NCBI RefSeq assembly: GCF_000143415.4
Contig: NW_003314306.1
Coordinates: 1,179,199-1,243,198, forward strand
Reading direction: 5' to 3'
Source: Selaginella moellendorffii
Taxonomy: Eukaryota; Streptophyta; Lycopodiopsida; Selaginellales; Selaginellaceae
DNA: 64,000 nt
Shown here: piece after piece, positions 44,739 to 56,731 of the stretch
Layout: each line of letters opens with the position of its first letter
Numbering within the stretch: position 1 is the first letter of the stretch
Made by a program: the position numbers and the translations under genes
The notes under the pieces: generated by a model
The model's database searches: none
Told to the model about the DNA's origin: nothing
The model's input: the letters and a program-made list of their open reading frames with translations, nothing else

Positions 44739-45309
44739 TGTAAGCAACCAAAGAGAACGACTCGAAAGGCGATCCATAAGGGTTCAAATATAAAGGGAAA
44801 GGGCCCATGAACAAGAGTGCACCCTTTTTTCCAATCGGTTAATGGTCTTGGGATATTTGGGTTAAGTGTTTTTGGGTTTGAATAGTACTGGGCTGGGTGA
44901 CCTCCCAGGAAGTCCAAACTTAGGAGCTTACATTTGGTATTAGAGCGGTCTTGAGTCTAAGGGAATCACACCACATGTTGATTAACATCTGGCTAGTTTA
45001 GTTTGCTCCCGCTAGGCTCGACCCAAGGGGTAGGGTGTCAAGAGAGCGGGGCTCTCGGGAGAGCTGCGACTTTCAGCTTTCATTCACGAGAGTGTGAATT
45101 TACGGGGAAACGTAATGGATTGTAAGCAACTAAAGAGAACGACTCGAAAGGCGATCCATTCAAATATAGAGGGAAAGGGCCCATGAACAAGAGTGCACCC
45201 CGTTTTCCAATCGGTTAAAGGTCTTGGGATATTTGGGGTTAAGTGTCCTTAGGTTTGAATAGTACTGGGCTAAATGACCTCTTAGGAAGTCTAAACTCAA
45301 GAGCTTACA
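44739..45309 (+). mobile_element. Complete TRIM (terminal-repeat retrotransposon in miniature)
   Basis: Two LTRs, 44739-44932 (194 bp) and 45121-45309 (189 bp), each start TGTAAGC and end GCTTACA and are about 90% identical. The 5' LTR is followed after two bases by TGGTATTAGAGC, an 11/12 match to the plant initiator-Met primer-binding site TGGTATCAGAGC. The internal part is only 188 bp with no coding capacity. The element is flanked by a perfect 5-bp target-site duplication TACAA (44734-44738 and 45310-45314). Such elements need enzymes from autonomous retrotransposons. Confidence 0.9.
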
Positions 45310-45339
45310 TACAACTTTATTAGTATTTGGGAAATTGAT

Positions 45340-45640
45340 GAGTGAAAAATAATATTTTGTACTTGTTATGGCCACTTTGAATACATAGTGATGCCTTTTG
45401 CTTTGATAATTGCCTTTAATATTTTCCCACATATAGCAAATTATGTTTTTCATGATTTTGTTTTTGTCTCATTTATTATGATGACATATCTTCTATGAGA
45501 TTCAAGAAGAGCATAATCATTATATGTGTCTTTTTTTTCAGCACCTTTAACAATAAGGCATTTTTGCAAAGTTGGAGAAATGTTATTTTAAATAAGATGT
45601 AATTATCATTTTTTCATGATCATTAATCCTTCTAAGATTT
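45340..45640 (+). mobile_element. Ty3/gypsy reverse transcriptase relic
   Basis: Decayed frame reading CYGHFEYIVMPFAL, then NYVFHDFVFV, a YDDI-like active-site remnant, and KLEKCYFK, in the order of a gypsy RT (YGHYEY..MPFGLTNAP...FVVVYLDDIL...AKLEKCEF). Frameshifts and stops are present. The TRIM sits immediately upstream, apparently inserted in or next to this older element. Confidence 0.6.
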
Positions 45641-48480
45641 CCACCATTCTTGGGTGGCAATACTGAACTTCTATTATGATATCTAATGCTTCCTTGTTTT
45701 GCAAACTTGTATTGACATTTCTTTTTGGACTTTTTTAAAATCACTTTTCCTTAAATACAATTCATTATAAAGAATGTATATTTTGTATTGTTTTTGCTAC
45801 CCAGACTTATTTTTATCTCTTGAAATTTAGATTCACTTTCACTCTAGATTATCTATCCAAATAATACAAAGATATATTTTATCGAGGTAAATATTTTAGA
45901 GTTTACTTTATGTACTATCTTTTCATAGTAGGAACCAAAATTATGACATCTTTAATAGGGTGTTACTTACAATTATAGACTCTTTCAAAGTTTATAATTT
46001 CTTTAAAGATTCTCCCCAGATAATCACTTAATCTTGTATTTATAAATTATAATTATAAACTTCCATTTGATTAATTAGATTAATAAATAGAAATAACATT
46101 ACTATTAAACAAACCAACACACAGCAAATTATAGTGATTATAAAAACCTCTACTATTAATCTTTGATAGGAATCCTTAATTGGCATTTGGCTCAATAGTC
46201 ATAATTATTATGCCATTTTTGGTTTGTGATTATAAATTACTTAGAGAAAATAAATGGCATTTGAACTCCAGCATCAAACTCTTAAGGGGGGGTGTCCAAA
46301 TGCATAGATAGTGGTTAGGTTTTATTGTTTGACTCCTTGCTAATATTGTCTTTATTTTATATCCTGTTTGTCAAGCTCCATACCATGTTAGATAGTGGAG
46401 TATCTATTGGTATACTGAAATAGTGCTAAATTCCATTTAGCATTGTTTTGTATATTGGTCTTAGCATTGGAATACTAAATGTTTTAGGACTATTTCATTG
46501 TCACTTTATACTCCTATTCTTTTGCTCTTTAGTTGTATGTTCAAAAGTTGTTTTATGGTCTAGTTCTTTCACTCTTTGGCTATATATTCAAAAATTTAGT
46601 TTTGTCCCTTTGTTCAATAACCTAAGGCTATGAAACTCAAATTTCACTCTATTGCCCTTGGCATATGTGTTCAAAGGTTAAGTTCTGCTCCATCGTTATC
46701 TTATAGTATAGGGTAATTATATGCATTACATTTAGTAAAAAAGGATATATTTCAATGAGTACTATCCAATGAGATTATGCAATTAATCCTATTGCATATA
46801 TAAAGATGAAAACAATAATCCAAATGAGTATACATTTGATTACTAAAGCTTCATGTGCATCCTTTAGAATAGATTTTGGTTACCATAAGTTATCACCAAC
46901 TATTATCACTCAACTATAGAGTTCCTTCTTGTCACATAAACAATGCCAAATATGAATCTATGGTCTATGAAGCTTATGATATTTAATCATTCCTAATAGA
47001 TACACTTTTAGTATTATCTATGTACCAAGGCTGGAAGATTGATTTCAATTACAATAAAAAATTTAACTTCTTCAATTAAATCTATACATCTTAAAAGCTT
47101 GGCCAAGTAGATATTAGTAAGAAGTAAAATAAAAACTATATATCTTTCATTATAGAACATTCTAGCAATGATTTCCATTTTGAAATTGTTTAGAAATGGT
47201 GATGAAGCAATCACTTGTGATAATGGAATTGCCCATAAAAGAAACACTGTGTGCATTTCTTGTTACACAACCCTCTTAGCATAGATACCAAAATTATCAT
47301 GCCAGCATTAAGAGCAGTGTTACATGTGAGGGATACCTAGGAAACTTCTGGGTCCTCCCATATTTTATGTGGGGGCATGGGATCTGTCTAGGTTTACCTG
47401 GCAGTGCCCTGGGCCCTGGTTCTGGGCCTGGGAGAGCATTGGCCATACACGTGTACAAAAAATAGAAAATCTTAGAGATAAAATACTTAAAAAATTACTA
47501 TATATAGCATGCTAGTCTACTAGAGCTGTCTAAGTGATCATCAGTACTAATTTTGTTAGGGTTTCTTAGAGATGTATTTATCTTGACTGTTAATTTGAAA
47601 CATCACAAATTTAAATAGGCTAAGCATGATTTCTTATTTAAAATTTTCTCTAATCAAGGTTTAAAATTAATACTATTACTACAAATTGTGTTTAAACTTC
47701 TAACTTTCATCTAGCCAGATTGCACTGTGAGTAGCAAATATGGATCTCCACGATTTCATCCTCAACTGCCTCCCTAGATTGAGGATGGCTCCACCAAGCA
47801 TGTCCATCTCTCCTTGGGCATTCTTGCTGCTGGAGGAAGCAAAAAATCTCAAAGTATACACAGCAATTGAACCTCATATCCTAGTGTGACTTTGCTTTTG
47901 GCCATGCTTGCACTTTCTCTGCTGGGAGTCTCTTGTTTGCTAGGAGTGATGGCAGGAAAGCAGCACTACTCCTACAAGCAGTCATCTCAGCAAGATGTAC
48001 AAGAAAGGATTTTTTTTTAACAAATCTTGTAAGCACATCCCATGATAAGAATCTTAATCCAATCTAGGGAATCAGCAGGTAAGATTCATGCTGTTGTGTC
48101 TTTTTCTTTTCTTTGGGCTAGATACAAAGGATTTCAATGATAGATTCTCTTGGGTCAATGCCCATTTTAACCATAGTTTAGCTATATTATTGGTATGAAT
48201 TATTTTAACTTAGTATCAATAATTTCTTCAAGTGATCTATGACAAAGCAACCAACGTGTGCAAATCTAGAAAAAGAAAATTTACTTTACTAGTGAAGGTA
48301 GGGCTGATTTATCATTGAAACTTCTTGCCTCTCCAGCTGGGCGCTAATGACCCTATTAACACGTAATAATAATTGCCAAAGCTTCTTTGATAACTATAAA
48401 AACAAGGAAGAAAGAAAATAAAGCTTATCAGATGAAAAGGGATTCTCTAAAGTGACAGCACCAAAAAAGACAGTGAGAAA

Positions 48481-49371
48481 AAACTTTTGATTCAAGCGCC
48501 TTCCCAGGATTCCAGGCATACAGTAGTTCAGTTTGATTCACCGACCAAGATAATGGAACGAGAAGCTTCAGGAAAACGTGGACAATACACCTTCATTTCG
48601 ACAGAGTACTCAGCTTTTTCTCTGCGCCTTATTTCGCTGAACTGGACTGGCAGTCCTGGCAGACAAATTCCTATAGAAACTCCAAACTACCTTGGGTATT
48701 ATGCCACCTTGGGCATTTTAAAAAAAAGAAAAACAGTCAAACCGAGCGGTTCACTATTCACGGATCAACAAGCAAATTTGAAATCTTCGGAGGGCTCTCA
48801 TAAGCTTAGTATTGCTCAACGTCTTTCCAAACGAAGCAGATTTTCTTAGGAAGTTTGGTTTACCCCTCTGCTAGATTGCAGTCATTCTGCATCTGAAACC
48901 TTTACGCCATTGCACACCACTCCAGAGCATTGACGCAACTGTGAGCAAACTACTAAAGCAACATACCAAAATCTTTCAAAGAATCTCCGAGTTCTTACTC
49001 TCTTGGAAAATTTTCTAGTCGGCCTAGCTTCGACTCAATTCTACTCCTCCTTAAATATCTAAAAAGCATGTTCTTCTGCCAAACAGTGATCGTGCTGCTA
49101 TAAAACTCTAGAAAAGTTCCCAGTGTACGAGGTGCTTGCGTTTCCATGTTATTCTAGCCTTGCCACTGGCGTGGTTTTCCATAAGAAATAGCTGCCATTG
49201 TCATTGAATGGCATAAAGCAAACCATCCTGCTGACGGTATAAGATTGACATTGTCTTGTCCCACAGGAACACAGGATACGTGTTCCTCGTGGCCACCCAA
49301 CACGAAAAAGCGTGCATCAATCCTTTTCAACACAAGTTCCACCTTACAGTGTTAAATACAAAATATGGCCT
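48481..49371. other. Intergenic, 3' flank of C4H
   Basis: GC content rises again. A 120-codon frame at 48487-48849 has no recognisable features. The C4H 3' UTR lies at the right end. Confidence 0.4.
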
Positions 49372-51142
49372 TCATAGGACGCGCGGCTTCATCACCACCG
49401 TCGAGTGCTTGGCAATATGCAAGCTGAACTGTCCACCCTTCTCGCTCACGTCAATCTTGTCGCATCCCGGTGGTGGCAAGAGCTCAAACTTGGCAACGAG
49501 GCTTCCAATCACCAAGTGGAGCAGCGGCATGGCGATGATGATCCCTGGGCAGCTCCTCCGCCCCACCCCAAATGGCAGGAATCTAAAGTCATTGCCGCTG
49601 GCCTCGATCTTGCCGTCCAGAAACCTGCTTGGATCGAACACGTCGGGCTTGTCCCACAGCTCCGGATTGTTCCCCAGCCACCACGCGTTCACCAAGATCT
49701 TGCTCTCCGCCGGGATGTCGTAGCCGGCCAGCTTGGCGGGCCGGAGGTTCATGTGTGGCACCAGCAGAGGGATCGCCATGTGGTAGCGGAACGTCTCCTT
49801 GATCACGGCGGTGAGATACGTGAACTTTGGAATGTCGGGCTCCGTGATCGGAACTCCCGGCCCCAAGACCCTGTCGAGCTCCTCGCGAACTTTGTCTTGG
49901 ATATCCCTGTTGTTGACGAGCTCGGCGATGACCCACTCCATTGACCAGAGGGTGGTCTCGATAGCTGCGGGAGAAAACGGCGCCGAAACGTTAGGAAAGT
50001 GGTCCATCTGGTAAAGCAGTAAACGACGATAGGTAGGTCGTCACTCACCAGCAACGTTTATGTTTTCCACTATGTACAGGACGTTGGCTTCGGTGATCTC
50101 TCCCTGCTTTTGAGCCTCCAAAATGTGATCGATGGCAACCTTGTCGGGTCCGGTCTTTCCAGCATTCAGCAATTGCCTGCGAGCACACAAGGTTGAGATT
50201 AGATATGGCTACCAGAAAGTCAAAACAAACAAAAAGGGAAAGCTCCAAAACTACGTGAAGAGCTTACTTGCGCTCGTCCAGGAAGTATTTCTTGAAGAGC
50301 CCCAGCCGGTTCTCCTTCACGTCCTTGCACATCTGCAGGTAGCGCTTGAGAAACGGGCGCAGGATGGGGATGAAGTCGCCGTAGTTGTACTCGAAGCTCT
50401 GCGCAAGCCGGCTCCTCTCGCCATTGAGCTGCCGGAGCTTCAGGAAGAGCGGATCATCCTCGCTCTCGAAGCGCCGATCAAACATCATCTTGTACATGAC
50501 GTTGTACATGAGCAGCTGGAGCCTCCTCCGGATCACAGTCCCGCCCTCCTGCGCCTCCTTGTTGGCGAGAAGATCCTTGAGCACGAACTCGATCTCCTGC
50601 TCCCACACGGGCCTCGACTGCTGTACCACTTTGTTGGTGAAGAACGGGACGGTCATGATCCTCCTCATCCGCCGCCAGTGCTCGCCGTAGACCGTGAAGA
50701 CCATGTCCTGCCCCTTTCCGGTGAAGATATCAAACACCACGTTTCTCGTGCGCGATCCAAACTCCACGCCCTGCGTGTGGAGCACCTCCTTGGCGAGCTC
50801 GGGCGAGGACACCACGACGAGATTCCTCTGCCCCATCTTGAGCAGGAAGATCTCGCCATACTTCTTGGCGAGCTCGGCCAGGTTGCGGTGATTGAGATCG
50901 TCCCCTACCTGGAGCCAGTTCCCGAATATCGGCACCGCCGGAGGGCCCGGCGGGAGCTTGAGCTTCGGTCCCAGCGCCTTGGAGGCGAGAATCGCCCCAA
51001 GAACGAGCACCAGGAGGCCAAACAGCACCGTCTCGAGGCGGAGAGGAGACGATGCCGCCGCCGCCAGCGCGGCCTCCTCCGCCGCGGATGCTACATTGAT
51101 CATCGCTGCCACGGCTAGCAATGTCGCACTGCCCCGATCCAT
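49372..51142 (-). CDS. C4H: trans-Cinnamate 4-hydroxylase (CYP73A)
   Basis: Three exons (50268-51142, 50049-50176, 49372-49964) give 531 residues. The N-terminus has a longer than usual Ala-rich leader before the membrane anchor ([20 protein letters not shown]) and the hinge [18 protein letters not shown]73-specific text includes [60 protein letters not shown], the I-helix [17 protein letters not shown], ExxR in [19 protein letters not shown] and the haem loop [10 protein letters not shown]. It hydroxylates trans-cinnamate to p-coumarate at the ER, the second step of phenylpropanoid synthesis. A decayed copy lies directly upstream. Confidence 0.96.
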
Positions 51143-51679
51143 CGCGACGAGCTTTCCCCTGCGGCAGCAGAGAGACTGGATTAAGCAAGATGGCAGGATT
51201 GCGCAGATCTGGCAGCTTACCGGAGCTAGATCTCACAGCGCTCTTGGCGTGGGAGTTCCTACACCTCAAAGGGAGGCTAAGGAAATATTTAGAGACCGCT
51301 TTGCCCTATATACTCCCAAAGGTGTTATCACCGTCCAATCTCTGTCAGCAAACCATGGCTGCGATCCACGCGTCCAGCGCCTAGCCGTCGGATCTGCCAG
51401 ATGCCGGTTTGAGTGATGGACAGGCGCTTGACTAGTAGAGCACGTGTAGCGGCTCCCGCCACAAAGAGGTAGGTAAGCTGGCCGGGATCTTTGCGAATAT
51501 TCTTGGGATTTGTACGGATGTGTCCCATGTATTGTAGTTTTTTGGATCGTGATCCAGGTCAATGGTAGCCACGATGGCCGCATTTGATTTTCTTTGTGAA
51601 AGATGCCTTCGAGCTATGATAGGTATAGCTCTCGTAAGAGAGACGCACAAAACTTAGTCTCTTAATAGTTTAAGTTTTC

Positions 51680-52145
51680 TCCACGGCTCCATCACCACCT
51701 GTGGAGTGCCCGCCCACAAACTTCGATGACAATTCCTGAGCGGCTTCTTCGTTCCACCCAAATGGCAGAGATCTCGAGTCACATTGCTACTGACCTCTTC
51801 CTGAAACATGGTTGGATCGAAAACGTCTGGATTCCTTCATAGCTCGCGAAGGAGTCGCCATATATATGGCAGTGGAAGGTTTCTCCTAGGATACGTGAGC
51901 TTTGCGGGTTCCGTCCAAGACTTTTTCTTAACTAATCCCTTCCTGGTTGAAAAGTTCCATGATGATCCACTCGAGGTTGACAATAGCGCCGCAACAGTGT
52001 CCCGTGGAGCGTTGTAAAAGTCCACCGCACCAACGATTGGTAGGTCGTCACTCACCGGCAACCTTGATATTCTCCAGGATGTTGTCTTGTAGGTGGATCT
52101 CTCCTCTGGTAGATCTCACACTTGTCGGGTCTAACCATCCGAGCG
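51680..52145 (-). pseudogene. C4H relic, tandem to the intact gene
   Basis: Plus-strand text CTCCATCACCACCTGTGGAG, CACCCAAATGGCAGAGATCT, GGTTGGATCGAAAACGTC and GGTAGGTCGTCACTCACCGG aligns with 49380-50160 of C4H. It includes the last intron/exon border (CACTCACC), but with large deletions that shorten the 3' exon. Coding is destroyed. Confidence 0.8.
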
Positions 52146-52180
52146 CAAGAAATAAACAATCAGGTCTGGTCTCGTTTCTT

Positions 52181-52765
52181 TCACGCGCGAGGAACTACAG
52201 TCATGGATCTCAAGTCAAACAACTCCCGCAAGTACTCATATCTTGGTTTCAGTGTCAGCAGTTCCCAGTTCGCCACACCCCGGCAGTGAATCACGAGCTT
52301 CTCGACTTCATGAACTCCAAGTAATTCCCTGAGAACCATCATAGGGTCACTCGAGATGAACAGTGAGATCCTTGCGCCTGTAGACACAAACCACTGCAGA
52401 AGAGAAAGAAGGAAGAAATATCGAAATCCACCTCAAAAGGGCATGTATCATCTCCACGCTAGATATTGTCCATGGTCATCTTGGGTTTGCTGGCGAAGAA
52501 CTGGAGGGAGAGCGTCGAGACCACAGGCGTGAACCGAGAGAGTTTGACGATGGAATCCATCTCCCATAATCCAGTTAGCGTCAAGTTACGCAGCTTCTCG
52601 TATGGCTTGTCAAAAACACAAGAGCTAACCAGCATGGCCGCCCTCAAATCCTCGGAGCGCAACCGGATGCTCGCTCGAGTCATAACAGAAGAACTTTCAG
52701 CCGCAGGGCATATTGCCCAAACAAGTTGAGAGTTCTGAGGCTGCCATTCGAGACGAAGTAATTCT
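52181..52765 (-). pseudogene. Truncated F-box/LRR paralogue
   Basis: The minus strand retains an LRR-like segment (SIRLRSEDLRAAMLVSSCV, LTLTGLWEMDSIVKLSRFTP, stop after 52459) and a last exon (LVIHCRGVANWELLTLKPRY, LRELFDLRS). Both parallel the gene at 52885-54200. The acceptor CTGCAG before WFVSTG is intact here, but the F-box and the first LRRs are missing. Confidence 0.7.
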
Positions 52766-52884
52766 AGCCCTCAAAACGTCCAGCCTCGGGCATGATGCTA
52801 CCAGCATTTGTGTGAGTGTATTATCACCGTTGAAATTAAGCAAGAAAATTCGTCAAATTTTCTAGATTTTTTCCTTGCTGACGG

Positions 52885-54200
52885 CTAGAGATGGATCGAT
52901 AACCATGGATGCAACTTCTCATGCGTGAAAGAAATGCGACAAGGAGACAACGAACGCAAGTCGGACAGCACCCGCAAGGATTCGTAACTTAGTCTCCCTA
53001 GCACCAGCTTCAAGTTGGCCACATCTTTGTAGTGAATACCAATCCCTTTGACTCCAAGTAAATCCTTGAGAACCAACGCGTTGCGCAGTGCAGACTCCTC
53101 CACATGAACAGTCAGATTGTTGAGAAGATCGGAGACACCCCCAGACACAAATGATTGCAACGCAGATCAGTAAGAAAAAAGAAAAACAAAGACAAATGAT
53201 CAAGATCCACCTGAAGAGAATGACAGTCGCAATGTAAAGTGTCCACACTACCAAACGAAGATAAGAGCCTGTCGATGGTGATATTGTGGTGGCTTTTAAA
53301 ATAAAAAAGGGAGAGCTTGGAGACCAGAGGCATGAACCAAGACATCTCGGCAATCGTATCCATCTCCCAGGCTCCAAATAGCGTCAAGCAACGTACCTTC
53401 TCGCATCGCTTGTCAAGAACACAACAGCCGTAAAAGCTGGCCACCTTCAAATCCTCGGAGTGCAACCGGATGCTCACTAGAGTTCCTGGGCTGTGTACTC
53501 CCACCAGCAGAGCTTCCAGCTGTGGGGCGTCGATTGTAAGCTCAAACGCCTCAAGGTCCTCATCGCATTGCCCGAGCACACTCAGAGCTTTGAGGTTTCC
53601 ACTCGAGACTGTAAGGGATTGCCCGCCAACAATGACAGCGCTCAAAACCTCCAGCCTTGGGCACGATGCTAGCAGCATCGGGAGCAGCGCGTGAGGGACG
53701 GGGCTGACAAGCTTGCAAACTTCTAGGGCCTGGAGAGAGCACGACACCAAGCTCTTGGTGCTAATGCCCATCGTCCCACTTATGTGGATCATCTGGATCG
53801 CGGTGGAGCACGCGATCAAGCTCCAGACCGCCGGTCCCCACTCGAGCCCTTCCAGTTGGAGGGCGAGCCTTGTGACGGAGCCAGCAGCCCAGGCAAGCCA
53901 GTGACCGCTAACTTCCATCTGGTCGTCGCCATAGCCACACTGGAGCACGACGCTGAGCTCCTTGAGGCAGCCGGGAGCCTTGTACTTGGCGCGGTGGAGG
54001 ACGCTGGAGATGGTATCCTCGGCGTCCCTCACCTCCTCCATGCTACTTACCTCAAAGTCGAAGTGGAGGCGAGAAACCGCCGAGCTCAGCTCCCGCCATC
54101 GCTTGCACACCAGCGAGCACTCCGCGAGCTGCCGCGCATCGCCCACCTTGCTCAAGATCTCCACCAGGGTGCTATCGTCCAGCTCCACGCTTCGCCTCAT
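52885..54200 (-). CDS. F-box/LRR-type protein (possibly disabled)
   Basis: Exon 1 (53211-54200, 330 codons) starts MRRSVELDDSTLVEILSKVG with an F-box (about 5-45: LVEILSKVGDARQLAECSLV, CKRWRELSS) followed by leucine-rich segments (LKALSVLGQCDEDLEAFELT, VRCLTLFGAWEMDTIAEMSW). The donor GTGGATC is shared with two relatives. The expected exon 2 (52885-53154, 89 codons: SFVSGGVSDLLNNL... ending LHPWLSIHL) fits in phase 0, but its acceptor is GCAA where both relatives have GCAG. Either splicing shifts or the gene is recently broken; read-through gives a 362-residue protein. F-box proteins are SCF adaptors; the substrate is unknown. Confidence 0.7.
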
Positions 54201-54470
54201 TCGACACCCCCTGCCCTGGTTTCAAAAATGAAACGTTTAGCTACGTTCCGTACAAGACGTATTTGCGTATCGTACGCTGAGAGTTCTGGCCATGTGGCCC
54301 AAGAACAGGGGGGTCGCCGTCTCAAATCTCGTGCCCCGCAGTTTCAGCGAGAATGGCTTCATTATCCTGAAAAACTGGTCATGGAGGATTTGCTGTGAGA
54401 GAGCCCGCATTTCTCATCCCCCTTGTTTCTTGGCTTCCAGGAGCTAGGGTTTTCTCGCGCGCGCTAGGCA
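54201..54470. promoter_or_regulatory. Divergent promoter of the F-box gene and GIF
   Basis: Short region between start codons. A GCTAGGGTTTTC telo-box-like element near 54443 precedes the GIF ATG. No other clear element. Confidence 0.4.
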
Positions 54471-55201
54471 ATGGCGGCCTATCCCGGGACAACCGCGATC
54501 ACCACAGAGCTCATACAGAAGGTGCGTGAGTGAGTGGTGTTTTCTTCCTTTTTTTTTGGGGTGTGCGTGGGCGGCTTTAGGTTGTCTGTCCAGTAGCATC
54601 TATAGTTTTTCGGATGGAATGTCGTTTTCCTGTGCAAGAGAACGTTTCATTCCTTTTTGGGTTTTAGGAGAGGAGCATAAAGTGATCTCTCACAGTTTTG
54701 TAAGGCCAAAGCTCACTTTTTTTTGCTCTTTTCTCTTTTGGATTTGGTGCTGCAGTACTTGGACGAGAACAAGCAGCTCATACTTGCAATCCTTGACAAC
54801 CAGAACCTCGGCAAGCTTAATGAATGCGCGCAGTATGCCACTGACTCGAAAATCTTCGATCTCCCCCTCTCTCTCCGGCTGGTTTCTATTCGAATCTCTT
54901 CTTCATTTCTTTAAGCTTCTGCCTTCTTTCGCTGGATGAACACCGAATTCATGGAAGGTGGAACTTAATTCTTCCCTGCTTTCTCTTTCAGGTACCAGCT
55001 GAAACTCCAGCAAAATCTCATGTACCTCGCTGCCATAGCTGACGCTCAGCCACAACCACCTCTTACAGCTGCTCAGGTACCTTTGACGTAAACTCTTAAC
55101 CTGCGAGAAGAAGAGATAGTTTAGTGTGGATGCTTAAGAAAAAATCTCTTTTTTTTTTAGGTTCCTCCCGGGAGTATGATGCAACCGGGGCAGCACTACA
55201 T

Positions 55202-55234
<33 letters not shown>

Positions 55235-55685
55235 CATGATGCAGCAGTCGATGCTCGGGCAGCGAAATCCAATGCAGTACATGCAAGCGCAAGGCCCGAT
55301 GCATCCCGCCGCTGCTGCCGCCGCCGCCGCGGCTGCACAGCAGCAAGCCATGGCCGTCCACGCAGGGATGGTTTCAGGAGCTCACAACGGACTACACATG
55401 CTCGGAGAGGGTGGCGTTGGCGGCAATGGCCCGGCGGGTGCCGGGAGCTTTGCGGACTTTGGGAGAGCAAATGCCAGCGCTGGAGGTGGTGGGGATGGCC
55501 TCCAGACGAGCATCGGGCTCGGACAGGACATGAGGAGCGGCGCTCCCGGGAACCGGGAGATGGGCGGCGGTGGCGGCGGTGGCGGCGGAGGTGGCGGCGG
55601 CGGAGATGGCGGTGCTTCCGGAGTTCAAGGAGGAGAAGATACCGAGCCATCTTACTTGAAAGCTTCCGAGGAGGACGGGAACTAA
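54471..55685 (+). CDS. GIF: GRF-interacting factor (SSXT/SNH-domain coactivator, ANGUSTIFOLIA3-like)
   Basis: Four exons (54471-54521, 54756-54832, 54992-55076, 55161-55685) encode 245 residues. The SNH domain spans exons 1-3: TTAITTELIQKYLDENKQLI, LAILDNQNLGKLNECAQYQL, KLQQNLMYLAAIADAQPQPP. A long Gln run (10 Q), an Ala run, and a Gly-rich tail follow (with a block of about 14 Gly). GIF proteins bind GRF transcription factors and recruit SWI/SNF to drive cell proliferation in organ primordia. The exon phases and the intron splitting CA/G before Tyr match plant GIF genes. Confidence 0.95.
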
Positions 55686-56731
55686 CGGGAAGAGAGCGCC
55701 AGAAGGGAACACTCCGGATCGCTGAGATGGACAACACAGCTACAAGCCAGGCTCGTTTTTCTTTCACTTGTTTCTCGATTATTTTTCCTGGGATGGATGG
55801 TATCCTGCCAAGAACTTTTCACAGGCAAAGTTCTAGCGGCAAGAGCAGGGAGGCTTTCCAGTGCTAACTCTTTTTCTTCTTTCTTTCTTCTCCGTTTCCC
55901 CTTTTGCATAGATCAAGTGATGGTATCTTTAGTTCCGCAAAGTTCTCTGTAAGCTACTTTGTTTGTCCTAATGTAATCAAATCCTTTTCGTCGTTTCTTT
56001 AATGAGCTCGACCGCTTTTGCTCTCGCTCTCGTTCGATCGATCGATCGATCGAGGAACTCCACGACAAAGGGAATGTCTCTCGAGCGAGAGGGACAGCAA
56101 GCCGGAGGAGCGAAAAGCCGGTGCATGGTTCCAATCATTGGTTTAATCTATTGTGGTTAGGCACATGGCAGTGTTGGAATTATTTCCAGATTTAATCGCT
56201 TGAGGGCTCGCCCGTACGTGGCTGGCGTCAACTTTTGCATCACCCCGGGGCCGGGGGAGCAATTAACTATGCTAAATGGCATGCACGTTAATTAAAAGCG
56301 GAACGATATGGTTTCCATTCCAATGGGTTTTGACGTTGGCGAATTTAAAACGACCGCGGCAAGTGCCACGCTGGCAGGGTGGACACGCGGGCGATGCCCA
56401 TTTGCTGTCGCGATGGCCGTTTCCAGGTGGCGGGGGCGTGTTACCTTTAACAGGCGGTGAGATTTTGTCTTTGACTGCCACTAGCACATAAAAAACCAGA
56501 GTAAGTCCGATATAGAAACTTTCTTGCTGGAAGCTCTAGGGCTTAATGCCGCGGACAGCGCATTTCTCTCTTCCCAGGCCGCGGTGTGAGAAGCTGCGAT
56601 AGATTGGAGGAGGGAGATTTCGCTCGCGATTTTCTTCTCTGAATCGATCACTCTCTTCGCCGGAATCAATCTCTCTTTCTTGGCGATTTCCGTCGATCGA
56701 CTCGATTTCGTTCTTGGTCTCTTGACATTCC
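55686..56731. other. Intergenic, GIF 3' UTR and SAUR promoter
   Basis: A (GATC)n run lies at 56035-56054. A telo-box-like AGCTCTAGGGCTTAA is near 56530. Nothing coding recognised. Confidence 0.45.

Larger units (their letters stand above)
39120..48480. other. Second AT-rich gene-poor island
   Basis: Strongly AT-rich with no convincing gene. Recognised contents are an LTR at 39979-40153, a tandem 0.8-kb duplication at 42781-44420, the gap at 44490-44589, a TRIM at 44739-45309, a gypsy RT relic to about 45640 and dispersed AT-rich repeats. At 41320-41400 and 41510-41575 a GGGCATC-type sentence (..AGTGTGC..AAGCTAA..GTCTATG) recurs. A GC-richer patch at 47335-47460 is unexplained. Confidence 0.6.

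Noticed and set aside
50132-51118. 328-codon plus-strand frame opposite C4H
   Set aside because: Antisense of a GC-rich P450 exon; the minus strand has all P450 motifs and consistent splicing.
55096-55867. Long frames on both strands over GIF exon 4
   Set aside because: Caused by Gln, Ala and Gly codon repeats; only one frame continues the SNH domain.
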